Origin: Amorphophallus konjac
Lineage: Eukaryota; Streptophyta; Magnoliopsida; Alismatales; Araceae
Length of the DNA: 64,000 nucleotides
Assembly: GCA_022559845.1 (NCBI GenBank)
Contig: CM040123.1
Location: 318,351,933-318,415,932 of the forward strand
Reading direction: 5' to 3'
The notes beneath the pieces were generated by a model. That model had not been told where the DNA came from and made no database searches. It saw nothing but the letters and a program-made list of their open reading frames with translations. Every line of letters starts with the position of its first letter. Within the stretch, counting starts at the first letter, position 1. This document shows positions 41,618 to 54,427 of this stretch, piece after piece. The position numbers were made by a program, and so were the translations under genes.

Positions 41618-43851
41618 AGAAGAAGGATGGTAGTTTGAAGCTGTGCATCGACTACCGGTAGTTGAACCAGGCGACTATTAAGAACAAGTATCTGTTGCCT
41701 CGGATTGATGACTTGTTTGATCAGCTTCGGTCGGCCCGGGTGTTTTCACAGATTGATTTGAGATCGGGTTATCACCAGCTGCGGATTCGAGAGTCTGATG
41801 TGGAGAAGACGGCGTTTCGCTCGAGGTATGGGCATTATGAGTTCTTGGTGATGCCTTTTGGGCTCACCAATGCCCCCGCGGCATTTATGGATTTGATGCA
41901 TAGGGTGTTCCGTCCATATCTAGACCAGTTTGTGGTCGTGTTTGTGGATGATATCCTTGTGTATTCGTGGTCTGCCGAAGAGCATGTGCATCATTTGAGA
42001 GTGGTGTTGCAGACCCTTCGTGATCACCAGTTATATGCCAAGCTCAGCAAGTGTGAGTTTTGGCTCCGTGAGGTGCACTTTTTGGGGCACGTGATTTCTG
42101 GTAATGGTGTTTCCGTGGACCCGGCTAAGGTCGAGGTTGTGGTGTAGTGGCCGAGGCTGAGTTCTGTCACGGAGATTCGGAGCTTTTTGGGGCTCGCAGG
42201 CTATTACCGGAGGTTCATCCAGCATTTTTCTCGTATTGCGGCCCTGATGACCAGGCTTACGCGGAAGGATGTGCCGTTCGTCTGGACGGAGGAGTGTGAG
42301 CAGAGCTTCATGGAGCTGAAGAGATTGCTCACGACTGCTCCGGTGTTGGTGTTGCCTTCGGGATCGGGAGGCTTTATGGTGTGTACAGACGCTTCCAGGG
42401 TAGGTTTGGGTGCTGTGCTGATGCAGCACGGTGGAGTTGTGGCATATGCATCTCGGCAGTTGAAGCCACATGAGGAGAATTACCCTACTCATGATCTTGA
42501 GTTGGCGGTGGTGATTTTCGCTCTGAAGATCTGGAGGCACTATCTGTATGGTGAGAAGTTTGAGATGTTCACTGACCATCAGAGTTTGAGGTACGTGTTT
42601 ACCCTGAAGGATCTTAACCTCAGGCAGAGGAGGTGGATGGAGTATATGAAGGATTATGATTTTACTCTGTCGTATCAGCCTGGCAGGATGAATGTCGTGG
42701 CTGATGCCTTGAGCAGGAAGGTGGTGGTTAGTCGGATGTTGTTGAGGAAGTGGAGGTTATGGGAGCAGGTTCCGGCCATGACTTTTAGGCTCAAGATCCC
42801 TCGGGATCAGGGTTCGGCTGTTCTTGCGAGCTTGATTGTCACGCCAGCTATTCGTCGTCAGGTGACTGAGGCTCAGCGTGCGGACCCCGAGCTACCCCAG
42901 ATTTTGTCATTGGCCGAGGTGGAGTTTGGTGAGGATGGAGCCGTGAGGTTCCGAGGTAGGTTATACGTCCCAGCCGAGGAGCAGACGAGACGCGCGGTGT
43001 TGCGAGAGGCTCATGGGAGTCGGTATGCCGTGCACCCCGGATCGGCGAAGATGTACCAGAACCTGAAGAGGCAATTTTGGTGGCCGGGTATGAAGAGAGA
43101 TGCTGCGGAGTTCGTGGCCAGGTGCCTGATCTGTCAGCAAGTGAAGGCTGAGCACCAGTGACCGGTGGGTACACTTCAGCCCTTGGATATTCCTGCGTGG
43201 AAGTGGGACCATGTGACCACTGATTTCGTGGTGGGGTTGCCGAGGACATCCAATGGGCAGGATAGTATCTGGGTGCTGGTGGATAGATTGACGAAGACGG
43301 CGCAGTTGCTGCCGGTCAAGGTCAGTTGGAGTGTGCATCGTTTGGCTCGTTTGTATGTGGAGCGGATCGTTCCGTTGCATGGAGTTCCCATCTCCATTGT
43401 GTCTGATCGTGATCCCCGCTTCACTTCTGGATTCTGGAGGAGCTTCCCGAAGGCTCTAGGCACCGATTTGGCATTTAGCTAGGCGTATCATCCTCAGTCG
43501 GACGGTCAGTCTGAGAGGACCATCCAGACTTTGGAGGACATGTTGAGGTCGTGTTGCCTGGAGTGGCAAGGGAGTTGGATCCACCACTTACTGTTAGTGG
43601 AGTTTGCCTACAATAATGGCTATCATTCGAGCATTGGTATGGCACCGTACGAGGTGTTGTACGGGTGACCTTGTCGGACTCCGCTTGATTGGTTCGAGGT
43701 GGGAGAGTGTGTCCTGACAGGACCGGATTTGGTGCAGCAGTGCACTGAGGTGGTGCATCTGATCCGGCAGAAGATGTTGGCTGCACAGAGCCGACAGAAG
43801 AGCTATGCCGATCGGAGGAGGTGACCCCTCAGTTTTGCTGTAGGTGATCGG
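41618..43851 (+). pseudogene. pol: RT, RNase H and integrase of element E
   Basis: RT motifs include [30 protein letters not shown] and [11 protein letters not shown] with both catalytic sites. RNase H follows (VCTDASRVGLGAVL, ENYPTHDLELAVVIFALK, GRMNVVADALSRK). Integrase has its zinc-binding region (HGSRYAVHPGSAKMYQNL ... CLICQQVKAEHQ) and core: Asp in TTDFVVGLP, Asp in IVSDRDPRFTS, Glu in DGQSERTIQTL. In-frame stops: 41659-41661, 42145-42147, 43159-43161, 43480-43482, 43666-43668 and 43822-43824. Most fit CAG-to-TAG or CGA-to-TGA changes. No frameshift is needed between 42187 and 43851. Confidence 0.92.
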
Positions 43852-44262
43852 GTGTTTTTGCGAGTTTCTCCCATGAAGGGTGTGATGCGCTTCGGCAAGC
43901 GTGGGAAGCTGAGTCCCCGCTACATTGGCCCTTTCCTCATTTTCGAGCGTATCGGTGAGGTTGCCTATCGGTTGCAGTTACCCCCGGAGCTATCTTCTGT
44001 GCATGATGTGTTTTACGTGTCTATGCTCCAGAGGTATATGCCTGATGATTCCCATGTTCTGGAGGATGCCGTTTGGCATGAGGTGACCCCAGACTTGTCC
44101 CTTCCAGAGTACCATGTCCGTATTGAGGATCGGAGTGAGCAGCGCCTGCGGAGCAAGGTTATTCCTCTGGTTAAGGTGATCTGGCAGCGTCACTCTGGTG
44201 GTGAGGCGTCGTGGGAGCATGAGGATGAGATGCGGCAGCTGTATCCTTATTTGTTCGGGTGA
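43852..44262 (+). pseudogene. pol: Integrase C-terminal end with chromodomain-like region (element E)
   Basis: This is the open 3' end of pol. KRGKLSPRYIGPFLIFERIG is the GPF/Y module of Ty3/Gypsy integrases. Then VHDVFYVSMLQRYMPD, and after a spacer LRSKVIPLVKVIWQRHSGGE and ASWEHEDEMRQLYPYLF. The last part is the group II chromodomain typical of Tekay/Del elements, thought to steer integration to heterochromatin marks. It is followed by GACGAAATTCATTTAAGG and the purine tract. Confidence 0.88.
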
Positions 44263-44316
44263 GTCTTCTCCCCTATCCCTGTGTCATGTCCTTAATTTCG
44301 GGGACGAAATTCATTT

Positions 44317-44328
44317 AAGGGGGAGGGC
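44317..44328 (+). other. Polypurine tract of element E
   Basis: AAGGGGGAGGGC directly precedes TGTGATGTCCCG, the start of the 3' LTR. This position supports the LTR starting with TGTGATG. Confidence 0.85.
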
Positions 44329-46755
44329 TGTGATGTCCCGAGTTTTTCAGATCCTTCTTTTTAGGTCTCGGATCAGGTTTCTCGAAGCGTCTGGCTCCGT
44401 TGTGTCCAAAATTTCATTCAGACATCTTTCGTGTTCGGATCAGTGCGATCCGGAGTTGTTTCGGAGGCCCGGAGTGTGTCCGCGGCTTTCCCGCGCGTGT
44501 TTTCTAATTGCCGGTGTGTGTTTCGGCAATCCCTTCGGAACCTCGTTGCTGGTGAATCGGGTCGTTCACCTAGGCGAGAGTGGTACCATTGCGATCGGTG
44601 CGTCCTGAGGATCGAGAATATGTATTTTTCTATTTTTTGGTATTTTTTTGGCATTTTCCTGGTTTTCTATTTATAGCCCTTTTCTTTTTCCTTTGTCTTC
44701 TCTTTTTCTTCTTTCTTCTTTCTTCCTTCCTCCCCGTGAGCGCAACGGTCACCTCCTCCCCCTTCTTGCCCGTTGGACCTCGCGGCACCCCTTCCTCCTC
44801 CGGCGACGGGTGGCGGACGACGACGACGGTGCGGTGACGACGGCGGTGGCGAGAGGATCGCGGCGGTGCCCTCTTCGTGGTGCGTGGGTGGAGTTCGTGT
44901 TCGAGCTAGATTTGAAGATCGGTGACTTCCCGGTAGATTTCGAGCTTCATTGAGGTAGGGGGACGGATCCTTGCCCTCTTTATAGCATTCCCCGTGATTT
45001 CCAGGCCGTGGAGAGGCCGAGAGGGGCTAGATTCATGCCGGGAGGGCTATTTCCATGCTTGGGATTTGAGCACCCGATCCATTGATTTGTGGGGTTTTTG
45101 ATCATTTTGGGGCTCTAGATGCATGCTAGGACATCTGGGGGATGATTCCCCTTTGTTTTCCCTTCACCAGGGGGGGTGAATGGACGTGGTTTTCAGATTT
45201 TCGGACGTATTTTGAGAACCGGGCTCGGCCCGTTGTCGCGCTAGGTACCAGGGGCGCATTCTGTTTGAACGCGTTGTGTCGTCCGAGCGCGTTAGTCCGA
45301 GAAGACGAACAGTATGGCGGTTCATGTCGCGCCTGGGGAAGGTAGCGCGTTCTTGGAGAACGCGCTAGCCTTTCCTAGCGCATTCTTGATGAATGCGCTA
45401 GCTTAGGCTAGCGCCTTCTTGGAGAACGCGCTAGCTTCTGCTAGCGCGTTCTTCAGGGGTTGCGCTAGGGGACCATAGCGTGACAGTGTCGCGCCCTGGG
45501 TCCCTAGCGTGTTAATCATCCTCTCCGAGCCGCGTTCCTTTTGGTAATTGTACCTTCGGTGGAGCGAGTCTTGGATCCGGTTGTGGCGTGTGGCCTGAGG
45601 GTTGCCGTGGGCACCCAGTAAGAGCCACAGGGGCGCCCGGGGGTCCCCGGAGAATCAGTTACCTTGGTAGGGGTGCCGCATGACTTGAGGGATGGTCGGA
45701 CCTCATGCATGTCCCCGGCATCCGTACCTATTGTTTGGTTATCGAGAGTCTGTTAGTGTGTTAGTCGGTGGTTTCCGTGAGTCGAGTCTCACCTCCGGTG
45801 ACACGTCCACTAGTCGTAGCCTTCTTACGGCACGCGGTGCTGACCCACCCGGGAGTCGTGGAGTGGCTGACCCGAGAGAGACGGTGAGTAGGCTGGTTAC
45901 CGTAGGGCCCCCGCGTACAGCCGAGTCCGGGCTTAGGGGGGAATTACCAGCTAGAGGACAGGCCTAGGGCGTATGGTCTGAGTGTGCACACGGGGCTGAG
46001 GGTCTCGGACCCGCACTGACGAGCGCGACCTCAGCTAGTCCTTGTTTTGTGGTACTGCTTACTGTGTGTTTCTGAGTCTCGCGCCCGGGGCGTTGTAGCT
46101 AGACACTTGTGATGCGGTGTAAGACGTCAAGGGACGCATCCGATCGTTCTTCTAGTGGGTGGTGCTCCTGTTTGCTGGCAGGTATAGACTCGAGTTTGGT
46201 CGGACCGAGGTTTTGTGGTACGGTACTGTAGAGCAGGCGGCTTTTCCGTTTATCTGCTTCAGCGTGTGGCTCTACCGTACTTCTGCTAGGTGGTGTTATC
46301 TTCCGTGGTTGCTAGCGCCTTACTGTCATTTTTCTCGTTGTGCGATGGGGGTCCGGGGGATCCCTACTGGGACAATGAAATGAGGCTCACCCCTGCTTTT
46401 CAGGTGAGGCGGGGTCATCGAGAGGTGCGGCCGAGTTTCAGCGTGGTTCTTCTAGCCAGGGTTAGTCGCCAGTCTGCCAGAGCCGGGGGATGCCCCGTGT
46501 AGTTGTACTTTTTCTTTCTGTTGATTGTATTTTATTTGGACATGAGACTCTGTGGACCTTGTAGCAGTTTATTTATTTATATTATGATGTGCATTTTATT
46601 TTAGATTATTGTGCTATCTCTGTAGTTGCTTCAGCTTCTCTTGTGCTCCCACACCATCCCTTTTTACCCTTCCGAGTCTTCGGGCTCGTGGGTTGGCGGG
46701 CCGAGATTCGAGACGAGTCGGTTCCTTTCCGGTACTCGGATCCCGGGTCGTCACA
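44329..46755 (+). repeat. 3' LTR of element E
   Basis: It matches 36949-39400 along its length and ends GTCGTCACA. The TATA-like site (about 44667-44680) and palindrome array (about 45287-45485) are kept. The Tat protease frame resumes on the other strand right after 46755. Confidence 0.92.
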
Positions 46756-48469
46756 ATCGGCTTTTGGCCGGCAATCGTCCACTGGAGTTACTGAGGTCTC
46801 CCCTGGGGTTGCCTGGTGAAGCTGACAATCCTTCGCAGCTCGGACCGGAGATACCCTCTCCCTCAGGAGGGTTTATTGAACTGGATCCCTTGACTGGCTG
46901 AGAGACTGGAGAAGCTTCTCCTGCCCCTTTATCTTGGCAGGGAGGCGAGGAAAGTCCCTTGACGGCTTGAACTGGGGTGCTATCTTTGACAGGGATCGGG
47001 ATCAGAAGTTCCTCTTCCTCATCCCCGGAGCTATCAAGTTTGGCTTCGACTCTAGCTCTGTCGTTGGTTGGTTGCACCAAGCCTATGACATTGACTGCAT
47101 AGTGGACGCAAAAGTCCGGGTCTTGGTCGTAGCCAAGTCCCCTAGTATCCTTGCAGAAGGACGGGGGTTGCCCCCAGACCTGGGAAGTAGTCCACAGCTG
47201 ACAAAAGTATCTTTGCTGTGAAGACGTCTGCCACAGGGGAATGTGTTGCTTTAAACACATTTCTTGAATATGCGGCGACAGATCACCCCACACCTGAACT
47301 GCTTCAGGGGTATCATCGGCTTGCCTGGACCAGCCGAAGTCGTCGTCTGGAGGGGCTTGAGGGACCATGTCTCCCTTGTAGAAGACAATAGGTTTGTCTC
47401 TATTAGCCTTCTTCTTGTTTCGATGTTGTCGCTTAAAGGTGACAATGAAGGTTGTCAGCGACTCGACGCTGTGCTCCTCGGATGCACATGGAAGCTGGAT
47501 GCAGTTTGGTGGCAAGCATATACTCTTGCCGATAGCTCGGCTAATAAGATTATCCTCGAAATCAATCTGGCGCCTCTCGGGGCGATCTGGGGTTGACTTG
47601 GAGCCGAGGCGCAGCCGATGAACCTTGGCCTTTTCCTCATCGACTGTGAAGAGATCATCATTGTCTTCCTCTGAGAGCCAGCCGTTGCTTTTGCTATAGA
47701 TCACGGGGTACGAACTAATCCCCTTGAAGTAGAGTGCAGCGTCGGCCAGGTTGCATTCTGCCCGTGTGAACGGCGACAGGTCTGCAAAGACCTTATGTTG
47801 CTCTCCATCCTTGGCATACTTGATGCATTGGTGGAAAGTCGACGGGATGACCCAATTTTCATGAAGCCAAGGTCTGCCCAGTAGCATCTTATAAGATGTG
47901 TTGGAGTCGATGATGTAGAATGTCACCTTGGAGGCAAAATCATCGAGCACCAGATTGATGTCCACCCGGCCGAGGACGTCCTCGGTGTTCTGATTAAAGC
48001 TGGATATCTTGACCGCCTGAACCTTCTGGAGGTATGGGGTCAGATATAGAGACTTGAATTTCTTGAGTGGCATGATGTTGACAGTGGCACCAGCATCCAC
48101 CAGGATCCGGTTCACATCATGCCCGTTGATCTTCCCCTTCATGTAGAGAGGACGGTTGTGGCACGGAGGGGAAAGCAGCATGTCTTTCTCTGTGAAGGAG
48201 ATGGCGGCCGTGAAGGCTCCATAGGCAGCCACCTTCATTTCCGCGGCATGCGCCTCATAGATTTCTGGCTCTTAAAGTATCTTGATAAGGGTTTCCCTTA
48301 GGTCCTTACTCCAAGCGATGGCTTCCCAAATTGAAATACTAGCGTGGAAACGCTTCATCTGGTGGAGGGCCTTTCGGTCAGCTCGGGCTCGAGCATCTTC
48401 CAAGGAGGGTAGTAAGTCAGGCTGAGCCTTCTGCGAGCTACCGTGTTGTTCCCCGTCGGGGAGTTGCAC
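46756..48469 (-). pseudogene. pol: Tat protease region
   Basis: On the minus strand, FHASISIWEAIAWSKDLRE leads through a stop (48272-48274) into ISFTEKDMLLSPPCHNRPLY. The aspartic protease motif RILVDAGATVNIMPL has the catalytic Asp; Tat elements often have DGG or DPG where retroviruses have DSG or DTG. Then NTSYKMLLGRPWLH, a usual Tat motif. After it comes a long, poorly conserved acidic and Pro/Ser-rich stretch to the E insertion. The frame stays open for 495 residues (48238-46751). Beyond E the RT linker continues in another frame, so an indel near the junction is likely. Confidence 0.88.
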
Positions 48470-50994
48470 TGCCTTGCCCTTACCATCAGGATCAGACTGA
48501 TTTTGATCGCCAGCGGACTCCTAGAACATGGAAGCCAATGATGGCTCCTCTGGGAGTGGCTGGTGGGCTGGCTGGCTCATCCTTGACAGATGGACCCGCT
48601 TGCTCTGTCGCAGAAGCTGGTACTGGTGCAGAGGTTGGGAGGCTGGCAGTAGCCTCTTCAACGTCGAAAGGATAGAAGATACCGGGTCCTTTCTGAATTT
48701 CTACTTCCAGAATAGGAGCCGGTTCCTCTCCTCGAAAGAGGATAATTCACTCCGGGTCGAAGGTGGATGGAGAGATGGGTAGCTTGGGGATTCTCCCACG
48801 GCCTCTGCCACATCCCCGGCCACGACCTCGGCCACGACCGGTGTGTTCTAGAGCTGCCTATAGCCCAAGAGGGGCATTAGTTCTTTGTCTTGTCCAGGAG
48901 GCTACTGGCTCGTCCCACCGAGAAGCATTAATATTGTCAGGAGGTGGGATGGCCACTATGTTGCAGGTGCAACACCGAAGCATTTCTTCCAGCTGCTCTG
49001 TGGTGACCTCCTTATCTTTATAACACAAGGAGAGATCGTTCGGGATCACGAGTCTTTCACCGTCCTTGAGCTTTTGATCATCTCTTGGACCCAATTTTTG
49101 AGGCCGGCTCGTTTCTGCATTTCTTCCCACGGGATGTAGCTATCGAGTGGGAGAGCCCCGGTAGGATGAGGCAGAACGTATTCCTCCAGGTCATCAATGA
49201 GCCGCTTGAGCCTTTGGAGAGGTGTTGGCTTAGCCGTATATTGCAGGGCAGCGGCTTGTTCAGCTTGTTTCTTGAGCCGCCTTCTGAGGTTCTTCCTCCT
49301 ATTTTCTCTTGTTTCTTAGTGATAGCAATCTCCAAAAGAGTAGGAGAGAGAGGTACTGGAGCCAGAGTTGATAGATCCTGATGAGGATATCACCGAGCCG
49401 GTGCCTTTGCTGGGTGAGGTCGATGACTCTTCTTTGCCCAGATTTCGATCCAGGCGCCTTCCGCTTATTGTATCTGGAAGGTGGCGTTGATCGCCTGCTC
49501 GATTACCTCGAGTGACAATTCCTGGTATGTCAGAATATTGGTACTGGCGTCTGAAGACGTATGCGCGGTTTGATGCCTTACCTGCGGTGGAGATAGGAGC
49601 CTACGGGGAGTCGGTAGGCTAGTGCTGGCGTCTGAAGATGTGTGCACGGTTTGATGCCTTAGCCGCGGTGGTGACGGCTTTTGTTGAGGAGCGGGGCGAG
49701 AGACATTATGGTTGTCCCACTCCTTAGCCTTGCCTTTGTGATCATGCTGAGGGCTGGGTCTGGTGACGACTGACGACGTCACGTGACATTTTTTGCACTG
49801 CACGGTTGTCCCGACTCTGCGGACTGACTGAGCCTTGTGGCAGTGGGCCCGCCACTTGAATTGGAGCCGCTGAAGACTCCGAAGATGCCTTCTTTGTACT
49901 TCATATTGTGTCAATAGGTAGGTGGAGAGGACCCGACGACCCATCCGCTGAGGAGATGCGACGAGGCTGAGGCAGGGCCTCACCTTGCTTTTGCTTTCCC
50001 TTCCTATCCACGGCTGCCAGAGGTAGAGACAGGACGGGAGGAGGACGAGAGAGAGCTATGGAGCTTGTTATCGTCTCGCCCACCAAAATGTCCTCTCGGT
50101 CGAGAAAGACCCGGAGGAGCCTGGCGGTGTCTTCTTTAGGGAAAGGGCGAGGCTTTAGCTCCCACCAAGACCGTCACGGCATGGCCGAAGTGGCTGGGGT
50201 TGGCTGGCTAGGCGCTGGTGTCTGAGAGCCCCCAAGGGCCGGAGGAGCAAGAGAATAGATGACGTTGACAGAGAAGTCGGTCGGCTCCATCTCTTGACTG
50301 GCATCCTGTTCTCTACGCCTCCACAATCGCTCGAGCGCTTCTCGATTGTCTGTCCGAAACTCGAGCCATTCTGGAGGATGCTGGTAAGGCAGCCTGTGCC
50401 CATTTTCTTGGGGAGAGTTTGGCCGCTCTGGCGCATCCCTGGCGATGCTTAGGGTTTCTTCGATAGCTTGCCAGATCCTGACGAGCGACATGGAGTTTCC
50501 TTCCGCATCGATCTGCTCCCATTGGATCTGTTCCTAGATGAGGTGTTGAACTTCATCACAGGACTCGATCGGGTGGCAGATTCTGGCGTGGAAGGGGCAG
50601 TATTGGGGGTGACTACGATCCCAATGGGTGTAGTCTGCAGGCGAGTCACGAGGTATGATTTGCCCGTTCTCAATGAGGATATTGAAGAGTCGTCGGGTTC
50701 TCTCACTGGGTAAGGAGAGAGGTCTCTGATCATGCCAGGGCCTCCACCCTGGATACCAGATCGAACGTCCCCTCCGAGCGACGCTGGGCTCCTCTGACTC
50801 ATCGTCAGAAAGAGAAAATGCAGCCATCATGTGGATGACATTGGCTGAGGGGTGAGCCATGTGTGCTGCCTTAGCTGGCCTGGCCCACGTATGTGGCTGC
50901 GGGGGATCAACGAGACCGCTCTTCATTTTGACGAGGCCGTCTCAGATCAGCTTCTACGCCTGAGTTTTGAAGATGTAGCAATCTTCAATTGAGT
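48470..50994 (-). pseudogene. Tat region between gag zinc knuckle and protease
   Basis: It starts with the second half of a zinc knuckle, IEDCYIFKTQ, cut by solo LTR D. Two stops follow, then a second knuckle-like motif, CPFHARICHPIESCDEVQHL, near 50534-50600. Further down are EWLEFRTDNREALERLWRRR (near 50340), a Ser/Pro/Lys-rich section (49465-50086) and a RGRGRGRG stretch near 48780-48840 that might bind RNA. Between these the frames are broken many times. No enzyme domain is visible. It is the C-terminal gag and linker part of the Tat polyprotein. Confidence 0.7.
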
Positions 50995-53900
50995 TGTCAC
51001 ACCCCGAACCGATAGCAGCGGGAAGCAGTGTTCGGAACGTACAGCGAAACAGTCATGATAACAAGAGCAACATAAATAACCACAATTAAACACATGGAGG
51101 CCATTAATTTCAGAAAAATATAATTTTATTGATATCTAAAATTTTAAATACAATGTGGACTCAATAAAAGAAATAAAGAAGAGAAAATAGAGAGACTCGC
51201 TATACTGACTAGACTCAAGAAAATAGAAAGACTCGGGTCTCAATGGCTCCAAGTTCACTCGATCATGCTGACTCGATCCCAATTGCAAACGTTCCATCTA
51301 CCACGTTACCTGAAAAAGGATTGGAAATAGGGGTGAGCAAGATGCTCAGTAGGAATTACACTCTATCATCAGGCATAGTTTAAGTAATTAACCATTTCAT
51401 GAATATGCATGAATAACACGAGAAAAATAATTAAACATGATAACAGGATAACTAGCACGATAAAGATTACAAGTCACGATAGTAAGAGCAAGTCAATCGG
51501 AATTTCAAGTGAATGGCCATATATCAAGTCGAGTCGAGTCGAGTCATGTCACGCAAGCAAGCAAGTACTTCATGCTTCAAGCATGAATAACAAGTTTCAC
51601 GAGAATGTGGAATGTCATAGACTTAACACGCTAGATAGTACTCGGTGCCCAATGCCACACCTAGTCATTCACCTCCCCGAGGATCAAGTACTTTTCGGTG
51701 CTCCTCCCAGGACCAGACTGGGCCCTTAATGTGTTTGCCTTGGCATTGATTTGCTTGGATCATAGATCCCATGAAATCTAGACATCCACGAATAGAATGG
51801 CCAAGAGTTCCAAGATCAAGTTCATGTAATCAAGGTAAAGCACATAAGAATATTGATTCTTAAGAGTCCAAACAATAAGCTCATTAATCAAGAAGAGTCA
51901 TTCAAAATGACTTAGAATGGATTAATAGAACTAGCAATAGGTCGCAACTCGAAATACCATAGCCTGGATAGGCTAGAGCAGCTCACACAAATCAAAACCA
52001 TGAAACATCACTTTCGGAAAGCTGGAAGGTACGCGATTAATACCGGGCCGCTCAAGATATATGGTCCCAACTGGGCCGTTCTAGAAAGAACTGGGCTGAG
52101 GATCAGCCTCACCAAAGTCAAGGATAAACGGACCATTCTGGGCCGCTCTTAGAAGAACGGTCAGAAATGAGCCTTTCAACTAGTATAGACGGCCAGGAAT
52201 GGGCCGCACAATGCTAGATGGACTTGAAGCCCAAGAACAGGATAAATGGGCCTAATAGGGCCGTACAGGGGTTGCACGGTCCAACAGGGTCTGCTCAAAA
52301 AGTTGGACGGGCAAAATCAGTCCGCTCATACTGGGCATGATTGGCAAACAAGAAATCCACCCAAAATGGGCTCCGGACTGCCATAAGTGGGGCAGAACTA
52401 AACCAGGGTCCAGCCCACTCTCCACTAGTCAGCCTAGGGGTTACTGGGTTGATCAAACCGTGATCTGGTCGAAGATAGAACAAGGATAATCGACCATCAG
52501 GAAGTGGCATTTAGCCAGGGATGCACGGTCTCTAATGGGCCGCCCACTGGGTCAAACGGTCCGATCCCAGCCGTTCAAGACTCAGTTGTTCCCAATTGAG
52601 CCGTGACTCACAACACATCAATCCAAGCGGTTCGATCACGTGATAGGTTCAGGTCTTGGTGGTACAACCTGCCCGGCGTCCTAGTGGGAATCCCAAGCTC
52701 GCGGTGACTTACGGAGGTCCCGTAATGAAGGTCCTAGTCCGACGGAAGGAGTATCCGGCGGAGAGTCCCAACTATTACTAGGAAATGAGGCTAATAAAAC
52801 ATCGAAAACCAGTGTAGCGGTCAGTCAATCCTACCGGAGTAGAACGATTGTCAAACAATCCTAGTAACATGGTTCATGTATTCATAATTGAATTTAACTT
52901 AATTGAAATAATAAACCAAGGTCATGATGAGAAATAAACCAGCAATTATAAATTTAATCTTCCATATGTTCCACTTACATGTTGGTTGCTAGCCTATCTT
53001 TAAGATTAAATAACTAGGGGTGAAACATGCTAGATTTCAAAATTTACACAATTCTGGGAAGATGAACGGTTCGTCCAAGACCTTTCAAGAGGTCTCTGCG
53101 GTCGTCCACATGCCGTTCACGGCAGGAGATGAGCGGTCTATAGATGACCGCATGACTCGTTGAGCGATTCTGACCTAGCCGCTTGCCTCATGAAGAATAT
53201 AAACGCAGATGCACATAGGCGGTCACAATCTGGCCGTTCATATAGACATGCGGTCTATCGAATGGCCGCTCATATCAGAACAGTTCGCTGCCCCTTCGCC
53301 CTGCCCGTCTCCGACGGGGTTGGCTAGGGTTAGGCATAATGGCGAAATACACAGTCAACAGAGTCATGAAAATTGGGGCTTTTATAATCACTAAAACGAG
53401 CATAAAAAGTTACACAAGATAGCAAGATTAATTTAATGTTGTGCCTGAAGTCCCTACTTAAATCGAGGTGGAACATAGTAACCCTAATTATGACATGACT
53501 CCACTAAAACTAGAAATTCTCGCAGGATACTACATGAAATTTAGAGCTTTATATACCAATGGAAAGATGACTCAGAGACAAACAAGATGATGTATTACTT
53601 GTGGGTTCAGCCTGAGAGAAACCTCCCTTAATCGGAGAAGAAAGGGGGACAACGCGAAAACCCTAACTCGCGTACACGACGCCGTTCCTCACCCTAATTC
53701 ACCCTTGATCGGCCACCTTAAGTCATGCCACCAGTTGGAGAAGCAAATAGGGTTCCAGGGCTACGAAAGCCCTCTACTTATAGAGTCTAAGAGGGTTCCT
53801 AGCGATCGAATTGGACTCAAGAGTCCAAAGGGGGAATTCGGCGAAAATTTCAGGGATGTCCTCTAATCCACGCCGCCGCTGCAAAGAGAAGGCTCTAGAG

Positions 53901-54427
53901 TATAGGGTTTTGGGGGCAAAACGATCTACTATGGTTTCTCTATCCAATGGGCCTGGTTTGGGCTCCAACGGTTGAGAAATGGGCTCGAATTAGATCGTTT
54001 AAGGTTGATGTAGTTTGAGTTATTAAAAATAATGATTTTGACCATTAATTCTTTAATTCAGCCTAATCCAATTGTTATTAGGGGTCGGCCTAGTTGACAA
54101 TGTTACTAAACTATTTGTTCTCTATAAGAATATAAATTTTCTAGATTTTTATAAATTAGTCGAAACTTTGGCCTACGGTTGATATTCAATTAATTTAATT
54201 TATACCTATTAAATTTAAATCATTGTAGAAAAATTCGATGGCATCTTGGAATATGAAATTCTTTTTAGGGTTATTATAGAAAAATAATTATTTCTTTATG
54301 TTGATATAATTTGGCCACTTTCAACAATATTTAACTAGGGAATTATTAAAGTCATTAAATAGCAAATTGTCACCTTTTCCTTCAAAATTTTACTTTCATA
54401 TTTTTATTATTTGACCGGGGTGTTACA
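50995..54427 (-). mobile_element. Solo LTR D (3433 bp), splitting the Tat gag zinc knuckle
   Basis: It begins TGTCACACCCCG and ends CGGGGTGTTACA. These ends form an imperfect inverted repeat, common for plant Gypsy LTRs. The perfect target duplication tgagt lies at 50990-50994 and 54428-54432. No primer site, purine tract or domain is visible. On the minus strand a TATA-like CTCTATAAGTAG lies at about 53774-53786, so the LTR is probably in minus orientation. The family is not identified; 52656-52790 resembles part of the Athila leader at 63468-63600. Confidence 0.88.

Larger units (their letters stand above)
36949..46755 (+). mobile_element. Element E: Tekay-type (Del) chromovirus, Ty3/Gypsy (9,807 bp)
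   Basis: LTRs at 36949-39400 and 44329-46755 begin TGTGATGTCCCGAG and end TCACA. The primer site is TGGTATCAGAGC, and the purine tract AAGGGGGAGGG precedes the 3' LTR. Gag, protease, RT, RNase H, integrase and a C-terminal chromodomain-like region follow in Ty3/Gypsy order. The element sits between the protease and RT of the Tat element, in the opposite orientation. The target duplication is not clean: atctg and atcgg if the LTR starts two bases later, otherwise none. The LTRs differ by a few percent, mostly transitions. Confidence 0.93.

Noticed and set aside
36949..46755. The gap between Tat protease and RT as a large Ogre-type intron
   Set aside because: The gap is filled exactly by a complete Tekay-type element with its own LTRs and genes. 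Any original short intron at this place cannot be judged.
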